64,000 bases of DNA from JANNWF01 sp052390415 (GCA_052390415.1 JBQTGY010000027.1:37629-101628); one strand, 5' to 3'; positions 25,218 through 34,380 are shown, numbered from the stretch's first letter. The notes: generated by a model from the sequence alone, not told the origin. Translations and numbers: made by a program.

Positions 25218-25714
25218 ACGTGCAACCTGTGCAAAAACAGTGGCGCCGCAATCCGGTGGCCTGGCTGATGATCGCGATCCCCGCCGCCACCGTGGTCGCA
25301 GGTTTCTGGACGCTGTGGCTCGCCGCCAGCGAGAGCGGGGTGGATACCAATCCCGATCTGGTGCGGCGGACAGCGCAGGTACAAGTGACCTCGCTTGCGC
25401 CTGACGAGGCCGCATCGCGACTGGGGCTGAGCGCCCGCCTGTGGGCGGACGGCGACACCTTGCTGGTGGCGGTGATGCCTGCGGCCGGCCCACTGGCTCC
25501 GCAATTGCAACTTGTGCATCCGATCGAAAGCAGTCTGGATCGCGATCTGCCGCTGACGCCGGATCCACGCGGCTGGCGTGTCGACGGGACGCTCGCCAGC
25601 AAGGAAGCCTGGCACGTACGCCTGCTCGCTGCGGACGGCAGCTGGCGCCTGGTTGGGCGCTATCGTCCAGGCGCCACTGAAGTTGTCTTTCAGCCGGCGG
25701 TTTCGGTGCAATGA
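25214..25714 (+). CDS. ccoH: FixH/CcoH-like oxidase assembly protein
   Basis: 166 residues: an N-terminal helix (WLMIAIPAATVVAGFWTLWLA, 18-38) and a periplasmic domain ending in DGSWRLVGRYRPG, fitting FixH (CcoH), which helps assemble and stabilise the cbb3 complex. It overlaps the ccoG stop by four bases. Sequence conservation in this family is low, so position supports the call as much as the sequence. Confidence 0.88.
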   Translation: MNVQPVQKQWRRNPVAWLMIAIPAATVVAGFWTLWLAASESGVDTNPDLVRRTAQVQVTSLAPDEAASRLGLSARLWADGDTLLVAVMPAAGPLAPQLQLVHPIESSLDRDLPLTPDPRGWRVDGTLASKEAWHVRLLAADGSWRLVGRYRPGATEVVFQPAVSVQ

Positions 25715-25738
25715 ACGCGCTGGCATGACGGCGCCGGC

Positions 25739-28303
25739 ATGCTCACGTTGACCGCTCTCAGTGACCTGAACCCGGCGGCAGACGCGCTCTGCTTCCACTG
25801 CGCTGAAACACTGCCCACCACCCCGCCGACGGTCGATATCGATGGACAGGCGCGCGCCGTGTGCTGCCAAGGCTGCGGCGCGGCGGCGCGGTGGATACGT
25901 GATGCGGGACTCGGCGACTACTACCGATTGCGCGGCGCGGATGGCGCGCGAGTGGGAGGCACATGTGTAGATCAGGATGCAGGCGACTTCCTGACCTGGG
26001 ATCGCGCCGACGTGCAGGCCGGTCATGTGACTCACACGGATGCCGGCAGCGAGATCACGGTCGTGGTCGAGGGCATGCGCTGCTCCGCCTGCGCCTGGCT
26101 GATTGATCGCGCGCTATTGCGCGAAGCCGGTGTCATCGAGGTCGCCGCCAACGCCATCACCGGCCGCGTGCGCTTGACCTGGGATCCGCAGCGCGCACCC
26201 CTTTCGCGGCTGCTGGTGCGCTTGGCGGCGCTCGGCTTTGTGCCACATCTTGCACAAGGCGAGGCGGCCGAGCGCGCGCGCCGACGCGAGCGTAACCAGC
26301 TGATTGCGCGCCTCGGCGTGGCCGCCTTGGGTGCCACTCAGGCGATGATGTTTGCCGAAGCGCTGTATCTGGATACGGCGCGCGAAATGGCGCTGCCGAC
26401 ACGGGATTTTTTCCGCTGGATCACCTTCTTGGTATCGACTCCGGTGGTGTTCTTTTCCGGTTGGCCCTTCATCAAAGGCATGGCGGTGGAGCTGCGGCAG
26501 CGCCGTCCTGGCATGGACACACTGGTGGCGACCTCGGTACTGCTGGCCTACTTCGCCAGCCTGTTCGAGACCCTCCGCGGTGGCACTCAGGTGTGGTTCG
26601 ACGCGGCGGTGATGTTCGTGCTGTTCCTGCTCGCCGCGCGCTTTCTTGAGCAGATGGCGCGGCGCAAGGCCAGCGCGCGACTGGACACGCTGGCGCGCGC
26701 GCAGCCGGCGCTGGCGTGGCGAGTCACTGCAGGCGGTCGCGAACAGGTGCCCGTGGCTGCGCTGGTCGTCGGCGACCGCGTGGAGGCCGGCGCCGGCGAG
26801 GTGGTGGCTGCCGATGGCGAGTTGCTGGACGCGCCAGCATCCATGGACGAATCGCTGTTGACCGGCGAGTCCGAACCGGTGCTCAAACAACCCTGCGACA
26901 CGCTGTATGCCGGCAGCATCTGTCGCGAATCGGCCGCGCGCGTGCAGGTGCTGCGCATCGGCAGCGACACCCGCTTGTCGCAACTCACGCGTGCCGTCGA
27001 GCGTGCGCAAGCGCAGCGGCCGCGGGTGGCACGGCTCGCCGACGCGGTGGCCACACGCTTCGTCTCGGCGCTGTCCGTCATCGCAATACTGGTTTTTTTC
27101 GCTTGGTGGCAGATCGAACCCCAGCGCGCTTTCGAGGTGGCCCTGTCAGTACTGGTGGTGAGCTGCCCGTGTGCGCTGTCGCTGGCGGTTCCGGCGGCAT
27201 TGGCGACCGCACACGGCACCCTGGCGCGCATCGGGGTGCTGGCGCTGGGCGCCGATGCGCTGGAATCGCTGGCAGGCGTGGATACCGTGTTGCTCGACAA
27301 GACCGGCACGCTGACGCACGGCCGACCACAACTGGTCGAAGCGACCGCTGTCGACGGCGGCGATAGTGAGCACTGGTTACGGATCGCTGCGGCACTGGAA
27401 CAGGGTGCGGGCCATCCGATCGCCGCCGCATTTGCGCGCGTCGATGCGCCTGCGGCGCAGTGCGTTCGGGCGGTAGCTGGAAATGGCGTCACCGGCGAAG
27501 TGGGTGGCCGCAGTTACCGACTCGGCCGTGCCGAATTTGCTTGCGCGGGCAGCGACGACGGCGCGGTCTGGCTGGGTGATGGGCAGCAGGCGTTCGCACG
27601 CTTCACCATCAGCGACACCCTGCGCCCCGATGCCGCAGCCGCAATTGCCGCGCTGCGCGCACTGGGTATCTCTCCGCGAATCGTGAGCGGCGATGGCGCC
27701 GAGGCGGTGCGAGCCGTGGCGCAGATGGTCGGGGTCGAGGCCTTCCAGTCTCGGCAGACGCCGGAAGACAAACTCGCCGCCATGCGCGCGCTCCAGGCCG
27801 ACGGTCACCGCGTGCTGATGCTGGGCGACGGCATCAACGACGCACCGGTGCTGGCGGGTGCCGACGTGTCGATGGCGATGGCCGATGGCGCGCCATTGGC
27901 CCATCGCGCCGCCGACCTGGTGCTGACCGGTTCATCGCTGCAGCGGGTGCCGCAGGCAGTCGCGCTGGCGCGGCGCAGTCAACGCATCATCAAACAGAAT
28001 CTGATCTGGGCGCTGGCCTACAATCTTGTCGCGCTACCGTTCGCGGCGATGGGTTGGGTCAACCCGGGCATTGCAGCGTTGGGAATGGCCGCGTCTTCAC
28101 TGCTGGTTACGGCCAATGCGCTGCGTCTGGGCAAGCTTGGTAACACTATCGATCATGGTGACCATCCACCCCGGAAGATGAAAGTCCCGGGCACCATGAT
28201 CGTCAGCAAGAGCTATGTGCTTCCTAGCCCCTCCCCGGCCCTCCCCGAACATCGGGGAGGGAGAAAAGTGACGAACCGGAATCTCTTTCACGTTAAGCCA
28301 TGA
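25739..28303 (+). CDS. ccoI: Copper-exporting P1B-type ATPase for cbb3 oxidase (CcoI)
   Basis: 854-residue ATPase that supplies copper for CuB assembly. Order: an N-terminal cysteine-rich segment (CFHC 18-21, CCQGC 42-46), a heavy-metal domain with GMRCSAC (112-118), eight helices, SCPCALSL (475-482) in the transport site, DKTGT with phosphorylated D520, and GDGINDAPVLAGADV. The conserved ATPase ends near residue 800; about 54 further residues are encoded by repeat-like DNA with a perfect hairpin (28239-28261), so this tail is probably a recent extension. The stop overlaps ccoS by four bases. Confidence 0.95.
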   Translation: MLTLTALSDLNPAADALCFHCAETLPTTPPTVDIDGQARAVCCQGCGAAARWIRDAGLGDYYRLRGADGARVGGTCVDQDAGDFLTWDRADVQAGHVTHTDAGSEITVVVEGMRCSACAWLIDRALLREAGVIEVAANAITGRVRLTWDPQRAPLSRLLVRLAALGFVPHLAQGEAAERARRRERNQLIARLGVAALGATQAMMFAEALYLDTAREMALPTRDFFRWITFLVSTPVVFFSGWPFIKGMAVELRQRRPGMDTLVATSVLLAYFASLFETLRGGTQVWFDAAVMFVLFLLAARFLEQMARRKASARLDTLARAQPALAWRVTAGGREQVPVAALVVGDRVEAGAGEVVAADGELLDAPASMDESLLTGESEPVLKQPCDTLYAGSICRESAARVQVLRIGSDTRLSQLTRAVERAQAQRPRVARLADAVATRFVSALSVIAILVFFAWWQIEPQRAFEVALSVLVVSCPCALSLAVPAALATAHGTLARIGVLALGADALESLAGVDTVLLDKTGTLTHGRPQLVEATAVDGGDSEHWLRIAAALEQGAGHPIAAAFARVDAPAAQCVRAVAGNGVTGEVGGRSYRLGRAEFACAGSDDGAVWLGDGQQAFARFTISDTLRPDAAAAIAALRALGISPRIVSGDGAEAVRAVAQMVGVEAFQSRQTPEDKLAAMRALQADGHRVLMLGDGINDAPVLAGADVSMAMADGAPLAHRAADLVLTGSSLQRVPQAVALARRSQRIIKQNLIWALAYNLVALPFAAMGWVNPGIAALGMAASSLLVTANALRLGKLGNTIDHGDHPPRKMKVPGTMIVSKSYVLPSPSPALPEHRGGRKVTNRNLFHVKP
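28239..28261. repeat. Perfect hairpin read through inside the 3' end of ccoI
   Basis: CCCTCCCCGA / TCGGGGAGGG form a 10-bp stem with an ACA loop. In many genomes such GGGGAGGG hairpins are intergenic; here it lies in frame within the last codons of ccoI and 39 bp before ccoS. Confidence 0.8.
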
Positions 28304-28491
28304 ACATTCTGCTGGCGCTGATTCCGATTTCCCTGCTGTTGCTGGTGCTGGCCATCGGCGCCTTCCTGTGGGCCGTCAAGCGTGGCCAGTTCGATGACCT
28401 CGATACGCCAGCGCTGGACATCCTCGGTGACGACGAACACCCGCTACTGCCGCCGACTGTGCCCCGTCGAGACCAGCGCGATCCCGAGTGA
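28300..28491 (+). CDS. ccoS: cbb3 oxidase maturation protein CcoS
   Basis: 63 residues: one helix (ILLALIPISLLLLVLAIGAFLWAV, 3-26) and a short tail with the typical GQFDDLDTPALDIL motif of CcoS, which is required for cofactor insertion into cbb3 oxidase. The start ATGA overlaps the ccoI stop. Confidence 0.94.
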   Translation: MNILLALIPISLLLLVLAIGAFLWAVKRGQFDDLDTPALDILGDDEHPLLPPTVPRRDQRDPE

Positions 28492-28501
28492 TTGAACACT
28501 G

Positions 28502-29218
28502 ATGCCGCTGGACCTGCTCACCCTGAGCGCCGCCCTGCTCACCGGCCTGCTCGGCGGCCTGCACTGTGTCGCCATGTGCGGCGGCATCGCCACCGGTCTG
28601 TCGGCAACCGTGCAACAACCGGGGTTTGCTTCCGCCTTCGCGCTCAACGCGGGTCGCGTCCTGGGTTACACGCTGGCCGGCATAATTGTCGGCGCGTTTG
28701 GCAGTGGCTTGCTGGTGCTGTCGCGTTCGGAGACCCTTGCCACCAGCCTGCGAGTCGCCATGGGCGCGGTGCTGTTGCTCGCCGCGATTCGCATCCTTTG
28801 GCCGACGCGATTGGGCTTCGTCAGCCGCGGCGCGGGCGGCTTCTGGCGCTTGATTCGACCATTACAGGCACGCCTGGTGCCGGCCTCCGGAGCGCTGCGG
28901 CCATGGGTATTGGGGATGTTCTGGGGCTGGCTGCCCTGCGGCCTGTCAACCACGGTACTGGCGGCCGCGTGGCTGGAGGCCAGCCCGTTGCATGGCGGCC
29001 TGCTGATGCTGGCATTTGGTCTCGGTACCCTGGCGACGATGGTGCCGCTGACCTGGAGTGGAGCGCGACTCACCGCGTTGCTGAAGCGGCGCAGTTGGCG
29101 CGTGGCCGGTGCGAGCCTGATCGCGTTGGCCGGACTGCTGACCATGGCGGGGCCGTGGCTTGCCGGCCAACCTGCCATCCACACGGTGTTGGTAGCGCTT
29201 GGCTGTCGCTCGGTTTAG
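28502..29218 (+). CDS. TauE/SafE-like (DsbD_2/UreH-type) membrane protein of the cco cluster
   Basis: 238 residues and six or seven helices. GLLGGLHCVAMCGGI near residues 17-31 is the signature of the UreH/DsbD-like 'sulfite exporter' proteins that follow ccoS in many genomes; the CVAMC pair could bind metal or carry thiols. A second conserved segment is WGWLPCGL. It is probably involved in metal (copper or nickel) or reductant handling for oxidase maturation. It begins 10 bp after ccoS and is the last gene of the operon. Confidence 0.85.
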   Translation: MPLDLLTLSAALLTGLLGGLHCVAMCGGIATGLSATVQQPGFASAFALNAGRVLGYTLAGIIVGAFGSGLLVLSRSETLATSLRVAMGAVLLLAAIRILWPTRLGFVSRGAGGFWRLIRPLQARLVPASGALRPWVLGMFWGWLPCGLSTTVLAAAWLEASPLHGGLLMLAFGLGTLATMVPLTWSGARLTALLKRRSWRVAGASLIALAGLLTMAGPWLAGQPAIHTVLVALGCRSV

Positions 29219-29297
29219 CGCTGCGCGGAGTTGACGCAGGAGTCCATACCGCACGTAGGGCGCAATAACCGCAGGGCATTGCGCTTGTTTCCAAATG

Positions 29298-29466
29298 CCG
29301 CCGCCCCCGCGAAGGCGGGGGCCCAGCGCCTTGCGCCATGCAAGTCACTGGGTTCCCGCCTTGGCGCGCGAAGGCGGGAATCCAGCGCCTTTTTGCTCCT
29401 GTTCCGCACGAACAGCAGAAGCCAGTCTCTGGATTCCCGCCAAAAGCATGCGGGAATGACGAGCCA
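29298..29466 (+). repeat. Mosaic intergenic repeat, copy C
   Basis: Within the 345-bp gap between the cco operon and the second fnr (29219-29563). It contains CCCCCGCGAAGGCGGGGGCCCAG, then AAGTCACTGGGTTCCCGCCTT, GCGAAGGCGGGAATCCAGCG and GATTCCCGCCAAAAGCATGCGGGAATGACGAG, all shared with copies A, B and D in different combinations. The convergent genes' ends and this repeat are all I see in the gap. Confidence 0.75.
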
Positions 29467-29563
29467 GAGCCCTTCTTCGCCAAGTTGCCAGCTGAGGATC
29501 GAGGTCAATGCAGAGGATCGAGCCCAATCAGGAACACGCAAGCATCGTATGAGCGCCGCACCA

Positions 29564-30328
29564 CTACCGCCGCGCAGAACTCAACTCACCCACGGCCGCT
29601 TTGCCCAACCCATGCACCATCGCCTCCAGCCGCGCCGGGTCGAGAATATTCACTTGCCGCCCGCGCACCGAAATCATGCCCTCGTCCTGCATCTTGGTCA
29701 GGGTACGGCTGACCGTTTCGATCACCATGCCGAGAAAACTGGCGATGTCGACGCGGCTCATCGGCAGCATGAACATGTCGGCGGGTCGACCCAGCAGGCG
29801 ATAGCGTTCGGACAGCCCGTGCAGAAACAGCGCCAGGCGCTCGTTCGCCTGCTTGCGACCCAGCATCTCCATGTGAGTCTGGTCGCGGTTGATGCCCTGA
29901 CCGATGATTCGCAACAGCTGGTGCTGTAGGCCCGGCACTTGGGTGCAGATGGATTCCAGCTGGCCCAGGGGAACCTCGCAGACCGTGGCGCGGGTCAGCG
30001 CCTGCGCGTCGCAGGCGTGGAAGCCGCTGCCGAGGGCATCCAGACCCATCAACTCGCCGGGCAGGTGAAAACCAATCACCTGACTCTCGCCATCCTCGTT
30101 GGTCGCGACCGTCTTGAAAGCACCTTCGCGGGCGACATACAGCGACCCCAGTGGCTGCCCGGAGCGAAACAGATTTTCGCCCGACATCAATGGCCGCCGA
30201 TTGCGAACGATTTCGTCCAATCGCTGGAGGTCGCCGCTGCCGATGCCGGCCGGCAGGCAGAGCACCTGCAACGAGCACTGCCCACAACTGCGCCGCAGCC
30301 GATCCAGATTGACGATTTCCGCACTCAA
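29564..30328 (-). CDS. FNR-type transcription regulator (second copy)
   Basis: 254-residue Crp/FNR protein with complete [4Fe-4S] ligands C15-x2-C18-x5-C24 and C117, and recognition helix MVIETVSRTLTK (E204, S207, R208). Overall sequence differs clearly from the first FNR at 7.7 kb, so it is an old paralogue rather than a recent duplicate. Both read TTGAT-like half-sites by the same residues, so overlap or competition at the island's boxes is likely. The start is uncertain: TTG 30328 is used, because no ATG or GTG lies upstream before an in-frame stop. It closes the low-oxygen island. Confidence 0.93.
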   Translation of the reverse strand: MSAEIVNLDRLRRSCGQCSLQVLCLPAGIGSGDLQRLDEIVRNRRPLMSGENLFRSGQPLGSLYVAREGAFKTVATNEDGESQVIGFHLPGELMGLDALGSGFHACDAQALTRATVCEVPLGQLESICTQVPGLQHQLLRIIGQGINRDQTHMEMLGRKQANERLALFLHGLSERYRLLGRPADMFMLPMSRVDIASFLGMVIETVSRTLTKMQDEGMISVRGRQVNILDPARLEAMVHGLGKAAVGELSSARR

Positions 30329-30380
30329 GTCCGTAGCACTCGAGAAGTAGACGGTCCGCCCCGCTGCGTGCAGTGATTAT

Positions 30381-31643
30381 TCATGCGTCCTTGATCTGAT
30401 ACTCGGGCAGCTTTTTCGCCACCGCCACATTCTTCAGGGTCACGTACTTCGGCAGGCCATCCTTGCCATACGGCGGGGCGTCTTCACCACGAATCAGCGG
30501 CTCGAAATAGCGCCGCGCCGCGTCGGTGATGCCGTAACCATCCTTGCGGATGAAATTCTTCGGCAGCACTTTTTCGTGATTGGCGACCTTAGACAACGGC
30601 GCGGGTTCGATGCGCCAGCGATACGGTGCGTCGGACAAGCGCTTGATGATCGGCATCACCGCGTTCTTTCCCTCCAACGCGTATTCCACCGCTGCCTTGC
30701 CGACGGCGTAGGCATGCTCGGCGTCGGTCTTGGAGGCCAGATGGCGCGCCGAGCGTTGCAGGTAATCAGGCACCGCCCAATGGAATTTGTAGCCGAGGCG
30801 TTCCTTGACCCGCTGCGCAATGGTCGGGCCGACACCGCCCAGCTGCGAGTGACCAAACGCATCGACACTGCCAGCCTCAGCCACAAACCGCCCATCCGGC
30901 CAACGCAGCCCTTCCGACACCACGACTGTGCACCAGCCGACGCGCTCGACCGTGGCTTTGACCTTGGCCAAAAACTCATCCTCATCAAAACGCTTCTCGG
31001 GAAACAGAATCAGGTGCGGCGCTTGATCCGGTCCGCGTTGGGCCATGCCGGCGGCGGCAGCGATCCAGCCGGCGTGGCGACCCATCACTTCCATCACGAA
31101 GACCTTGGTCGAAGACTCCGCCATCGAAGCCACGTCCAGGCTGGCTTCCAACACCGACACCGCGGTGTACTTGGCAACCGAACCAAAGCCGGGGCAGCAG
31201 TCGGTGACGGCGAGATCGTTGTCGACCGTCTTTGGCACACCGATGCAGGCCAGCGGATAGCCCAGCTCACGGCTGATCATCGACAGCTTGTTGGCGGTGT
31301 CGGACGAATCGTTGCCGCCGTTGTAGAGGAAGTAGCGAATGTCATGGGCGCGGAACACATCGATCAGGCGCTGATACTGCGGCCGGTTTTCGGCAAACGC
31401 CTTCAGCTTGAAGCGGCAGGAGCCGAACGCACCACCGGGTGTGTGACGCAGCGCGCGAATGTCCGCGACGGATTCCTTGCGGGTGTCGATCAATTCTTCG
31501 CGCAAGGCACCGATGATGCCGTTCTTTGCGGCGAGCACACGCAGCTTGTTGCTGCGCGCGGTTTCGATCACGCCGGCGGCGGTGGCGTTGATGACGGCGG
31601 TGACGCCGCCGGATTGTGCATATAACAGAGTGCCTTGGCCCAC
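30381..31643 (-). CDS. pfp: Pyrophosphate-dependent 6-phosphofructokinase
   Basis: 420-residue enzyme that phosphorylates fructose-6-phosphate reversibly with PPi. The diagnostic residues are seen: YNGGNDSSDTA with D112 where ATP enzymes have Gly, and the VPKTVDND motif with K138; MGRHAGW follows. The start is GTG 31643, six bases after AAGGGA; the longer open frame to 31718 lacks a ribosome site. With hppA in the same region, glycolytic flux can be tied to the PPi pool. It is convergent with fnr2, with 52 bp between them. Confidence 0.93.
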   Translation of the reverse strand: MGQGTLLYAQSGGVTAVINATAAGVIETARSNKLRVLAAKNGIIGALREELIDTRKESVADIRALRHTPGGAFGSCRFKLKAFAENRPQYQRLIDVFRAHDIRYFLYNGGNDSSDTANKLSMISRELGYPLACIGVPKTVDNDLAVTDCCPGFGSVAKYTAVSVLEASLDVASMAESSTKVFVMEVMGRHAGWIAAAAGMAQRGPDQAPHLILFPEKRFDEDEFLAKVKATVERVGWCTVVVSEGLRWPDGRFVAEAGSVDAFGHSQLGGVGPTIAQRVKERLGYKFHWAVPDYLQRSARHLASKTDAEHAYAVGKAAVEYALEGKNAVMPIIKRLSDAPYRWRIEPAPLSKVANHEKVLPKNFIRKDGYGITDAARRYFEPLIRGEDAPPYGKDGLPKYVTLKNVAVAKKLPEYQIKDA

Positions 31644-31800
31644 GTGGATTCCCTTGGTTTTTGCGCGCAGCAGCGCGGTTTGACTTGCCCCATGCCAGCA
31701 GTTAGCGTGTCCGTTCAATGCGCTGCGGGGTCGCCGACGAGTTTAAGGTCTCGCGCGTGGCTTGCGTTAAGCGCGCCAACCATTCAGGACACGATCGAGC

Positions 31801-32397
31801 ATGCGACTGGTACTACTGGGGGCGCCCGGCTCGGGCAAGGGCACGCAAGCAGCCAGGCTGAAAGAGGCACTGGCGTTGCCGCACATCTCCACCGGCGATC
31901 TGTTGCGCGCTGCGGTGGCGGCAGGCACGCCGCTGGGTTTGCAGGCCAAGACGGTGATGGAACGTGGCGAGCTGGTGTCTGACGACATCGTGCTCGGCAT
32001 GCTCGAAGACCGTCTGCGTCAACCCGACACAGCCAACGGTTTCATTCTGGATGGGTATCCGCGCAACCTGGTTCAAGCCAATGCGCTGGATGCGCTGTTG
32101 GATCGCTTGGGTCAGCCGGTCGATATCGCGGTGCAGCTGGATGTGGACACCGAACTGCTGATTCAACGTATCGCCGGTCGCGCGCAAGCCGAAGGCCGCG
32201 CCGACGACAGCCCGGACGCGGTGCGCAACCGACTGCGTGTGTACTCAGATCAAACTGCGCCGGTGATTGACTACTACCGCAGCAGCAATCGGCTGGTCTG
32301 CGTGTTCGGCGTCGGCGCGATGGAAGAGGTGCTGGCGCGCGTGCTGGCCGCGATTGCTTCACAAACCGCGGGCGCAAAAGTGGCGGCGGTTTCCTGA
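31801..32397 (+). CDS. adk: Adenylate kinase (short-LID type)
   Basis: 198-residue enzyme interconverting AMP, ADP and ATP. P-loop GAPGSGKGT (7-15), ISTGDLLR in the NMP-binding region, and GFILDGYPRN are typical. The LID is the short form (IAGRAQAEGRADDSPDAVRNRL), without the zinc-type insert. The start overlaps no other gene; pfp is divergent. Placing adk next to pfp fits adenylate/PPi balance. Confidence 0.96.
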   Translation: MRLVLLGAPGSGKGTQAARLKEALALPHISTGDLLRAAVAAGTPLGLQAKTVMERGELVSDDIVLGMLEDRLRQPDTANGFILDGYPRNLVQANALDALLDRLGQPVDIAVQLDVDTELLIQRIAGRAQAEGRADDSPDAVRNRLRVYSDQTAPVIDYYRSSNRLVCVFGVGAMEEVLARVLAAIASQTAGAKVAAVS

Positions 32398-32437
32398 GCA
32401 CAGCGCGGCGTCACTTCATTCCGGTCGAAGGGCGCTG

Positions 32438-32968
32438 ATGGCAGCCATCGTCAGCCAATTGCTCGAACTCTGTCTGTTGCGGCGGGCGCCGCAGGATCTG
32501 CCGTATTCACCGGCATTGGCGCGCGGATTGATCGTCGCCGGGGTGGGTATCGACCTGCTTTACACCACCCTGATCGATTTTCCGCAGGCGCTGCCGCGCA
32601 TCTTCCTGTCATTGGTCCTGTTGCTGCTGATGCCATGGCTGTTGCTGGGACTGCGAGACCGTCGCTCGCGCTACGTGCAGACACTCACTGCGCTGGCAGG
32701 TGCTGGCTTGGTGCTGTCGGCGGTGTCGCTGCCGATGGCGCTGTTTTTCGCCGACCTGCCCGCCTTCGTGCCCGGCACCAAGCCGACGCCGCAACAGGCC
32801 CTGTTCAGTCTGATCACCCTGACCATGCTGAGCTGGAAGCTGGTCATCGGCGGGCATATTTTCCGCCACGCGCTGGATTGGCCGCGGCTGCCGGCAATGC
32901 TGCTGGTGTTCGGATTGTTTCTGTTCGAACTTGGGCTGGACAGCATTTTGATCGGCAACGCCGCGTGA
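32438..32968 (+). CDS. Conserved-looking membrane protein of unknown function
   Basis: 176 residues with four or five hydrophobic helices (about 30-50, 50-72, 85-105, 120-140, 150-170). The N-terminal ~30 residues are polar with LELCLLRRAPQDLPYSP. I recognise no family motif. ATG 32438 is preferred because the helices begin shortly after. It lies between adk and mpl (24 bp before mpl) in the same direction and may be co-transcribed. No function is proposed. Confidence 0.75.
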   Translation: MAAIVSQLLELCLLRRAPQDLPYSPALARGLIVAGVGIDLLYTTLIDFPQALPRIFLSLVLLLLMPWLLLGLRDRRSRYVQTLTALAGAGLVLSAVSLPMALFFADLPAFVPGTKPTPQQALFSLITLTMLSWKLVIGGHIFRHALDWPRLPAMLLVFGLFLFELGLDSILIGNAA

Positions 32969-32991
32969 TCCTCATAGGCTGACGGCACGCG

Positions 32992-34359
32992 ATGAAACTG
33001 CACATCCTCGGCATCTGCGGCACCTTCATGGGCGGTCTGGCCGCACTGGCGCGTGAGCTTGGCGATGACGTGGTCGGCAGCGACGCGGCGGTCTATCCGC
33101 CGATGAGCACGCAACTTCAGGCATTGGGGATCGAACTGTGCAGCGGCTACGCGGCGGCCAATATCGCCGCTGACGTGCAGCAGGTCGTGGTGGGCAATGC
33201 GCTGTCGCGCGGCAATCCGGCGGTGGAGCATGTGCTTGAAGCGGGTTTGAGCTACACCTCCGGCGCACAGTGGTTGGCCGAACGCGTGTTGCCGGGGCGC
33301 AGCGTGTTGGCAGTCGCAGGCACCCATGGCAAGACCACCACCAGTGCCTTGCTTGCCCATATCGTCGATGTTTGCGGCGGCGATCCGGGCTTCTTGATCG
33401 GCGGCGTGCCGGGCAACTTTCCGGTGTCCGCTCGTTTGGGCGGCGGTCAGGCCTTCGTGGTGGAAGCCGACGAATACGACACCGCGTTTTTCGACAAGCG
33501 CAGCAAGTTCGTGCACTACCGGCCACGCATCGCGATTCTCAACAATCTTGAGTTCGATCACGCCGATATCTTTGCCGATCTGGCGGCGATCAAGACCCAG
33601 TTCCACCACCTGATTCGCACCTTGCCCAGCGGCGGTCGCTTGATCGTCAACGGCGAAGATCCGGCGCTTGCCGAGGTGTTGGCGATGGGCTGTTGGACAC
33701 CGGTGGAGCGTTTTGCCATCGACCCTGAGGTAACCACGAAATGGCGAGCCCAGCTCATCAACGCGGATGGCTCAGCGTTCAGGCTGTTGTTGGATGGTGA
33801 GGTCATCGGCGAAGTGCGCTGGTCGATGCTCGGTCGGCACAGCGTGATGAATGCGTTGGCCGCCGTGGCCGCCTCCCACGCGGCAGGATTCAAGGTCCAT
33901 GACGCACTCGCGGCATTGAGCAGTTTTCGTGGCCCAAAGCGGCGCATGGAACTGCTCGCCGGGCACGGTGGCATTCGCGTGTTCGACGACTTCGCCCATC
34001 ACCCCACGGCCATTCAAACCACCTTGGCCGGCTTGCGCGCAGGCGGTGGCCGACGCGTGGTGGTGGCGCTGGAACCACGTAGCAATTCGATGCGTCTCGG
34101 CGCCCATGCTGCCCAACTTGCGCCGTCGATGGCGGATGCGGATCTGGTCGTGATGCTGCGTCGCGCCGAACTGCCCTGGGATGCCAACGCGGTGGTCGCC
34201 GGCCTGCGCGGTGAAGGCGTTGCCGTCGCCAGCGTCGACGCGCTGCTCGCCGAACTGGACGCGCGGGTGCAACGTGGCGACGACGTGGTGTTCATGTCCA
34301 ACGGCGGCTTCGAGGACGCGCCTGCGCGTTTTGCGGCGATGGTGCGTGCGCGCGATTGA
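32992..34359 (+). CDS. mpl: UDP-MurNAc:L-Ala-gamma-D-Glu-mDap ligase (murein recycling)
   Basis: 455-residue Mur-ligase family enzyme that reattaches the recycled tripeptide to UDP-MurNAc. MKLHILGICGTFMGGLAALARELG is the Mpl-type N-terminus (MurC has IHFVGIGG); the ATP loop is GTHGKTTT (110-117), then VVEADEYDTAFFDKRSKFVHY and DDFAHHPTAI, where the FAHHPTA motif is typical. Complete length. It acts in the cytoplasm. Confidence 0.96.
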   Translation: MKLHILGICGTFMGGLAALARELGDDVVGSDAAVYPPMSTQLQALGIELCSGYAAANIAADVQQVVVGNALSRGNPAVEHVLEAGLSYTSGAQWLAERVLPGRSVLAVAGTHGKTTTSALLAHIVDVCGGDPGFLIGGVPGNFPVSARLGGGQAFVVEADEYDTAFFDKRSKFVHYRPRIAILNNLEFDHADIFADLAAIKTQFHHLIRTLPSGGRLIVNGEDPALAEVLAMGCWTPVERFAIDPEVTTKWRAQLINADGSAFRLLLDGEVIGEVRWSMLGRHSVMNALAAVAASHAAGFKVHDALAALSSFRGPKRRMELLAGHGGIRVFDDFAHHPTAIQTTLAGLRAGGGRRVVVALEPRSNSMRLGAHAAQLAPSMADADLVVMLRRAELPWDANAVVAGLRGEGVAVASVDALLAELDARVQRGDDVVFMSNGGFEDAPARFAAMVRARD

Positions 34360-34380
34360 TACTGCGACCAGGAGTAGCCA

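Noticed and set aside
23688..25568. 626-codon minus-strand frame opposite ccoG
   Set aside because: It is antisense to a protein with all ferredoxin motifs; its product is low-complexity, with no motif and no start signal.
31200..31230. TTGAC/GTCAA-like words in coding regions, e.g. within pfp and the oxidoreductase
   Set aside because: They lie inside genes, lack the CAnnnT hexamer at 22 nt and are expected by chance.
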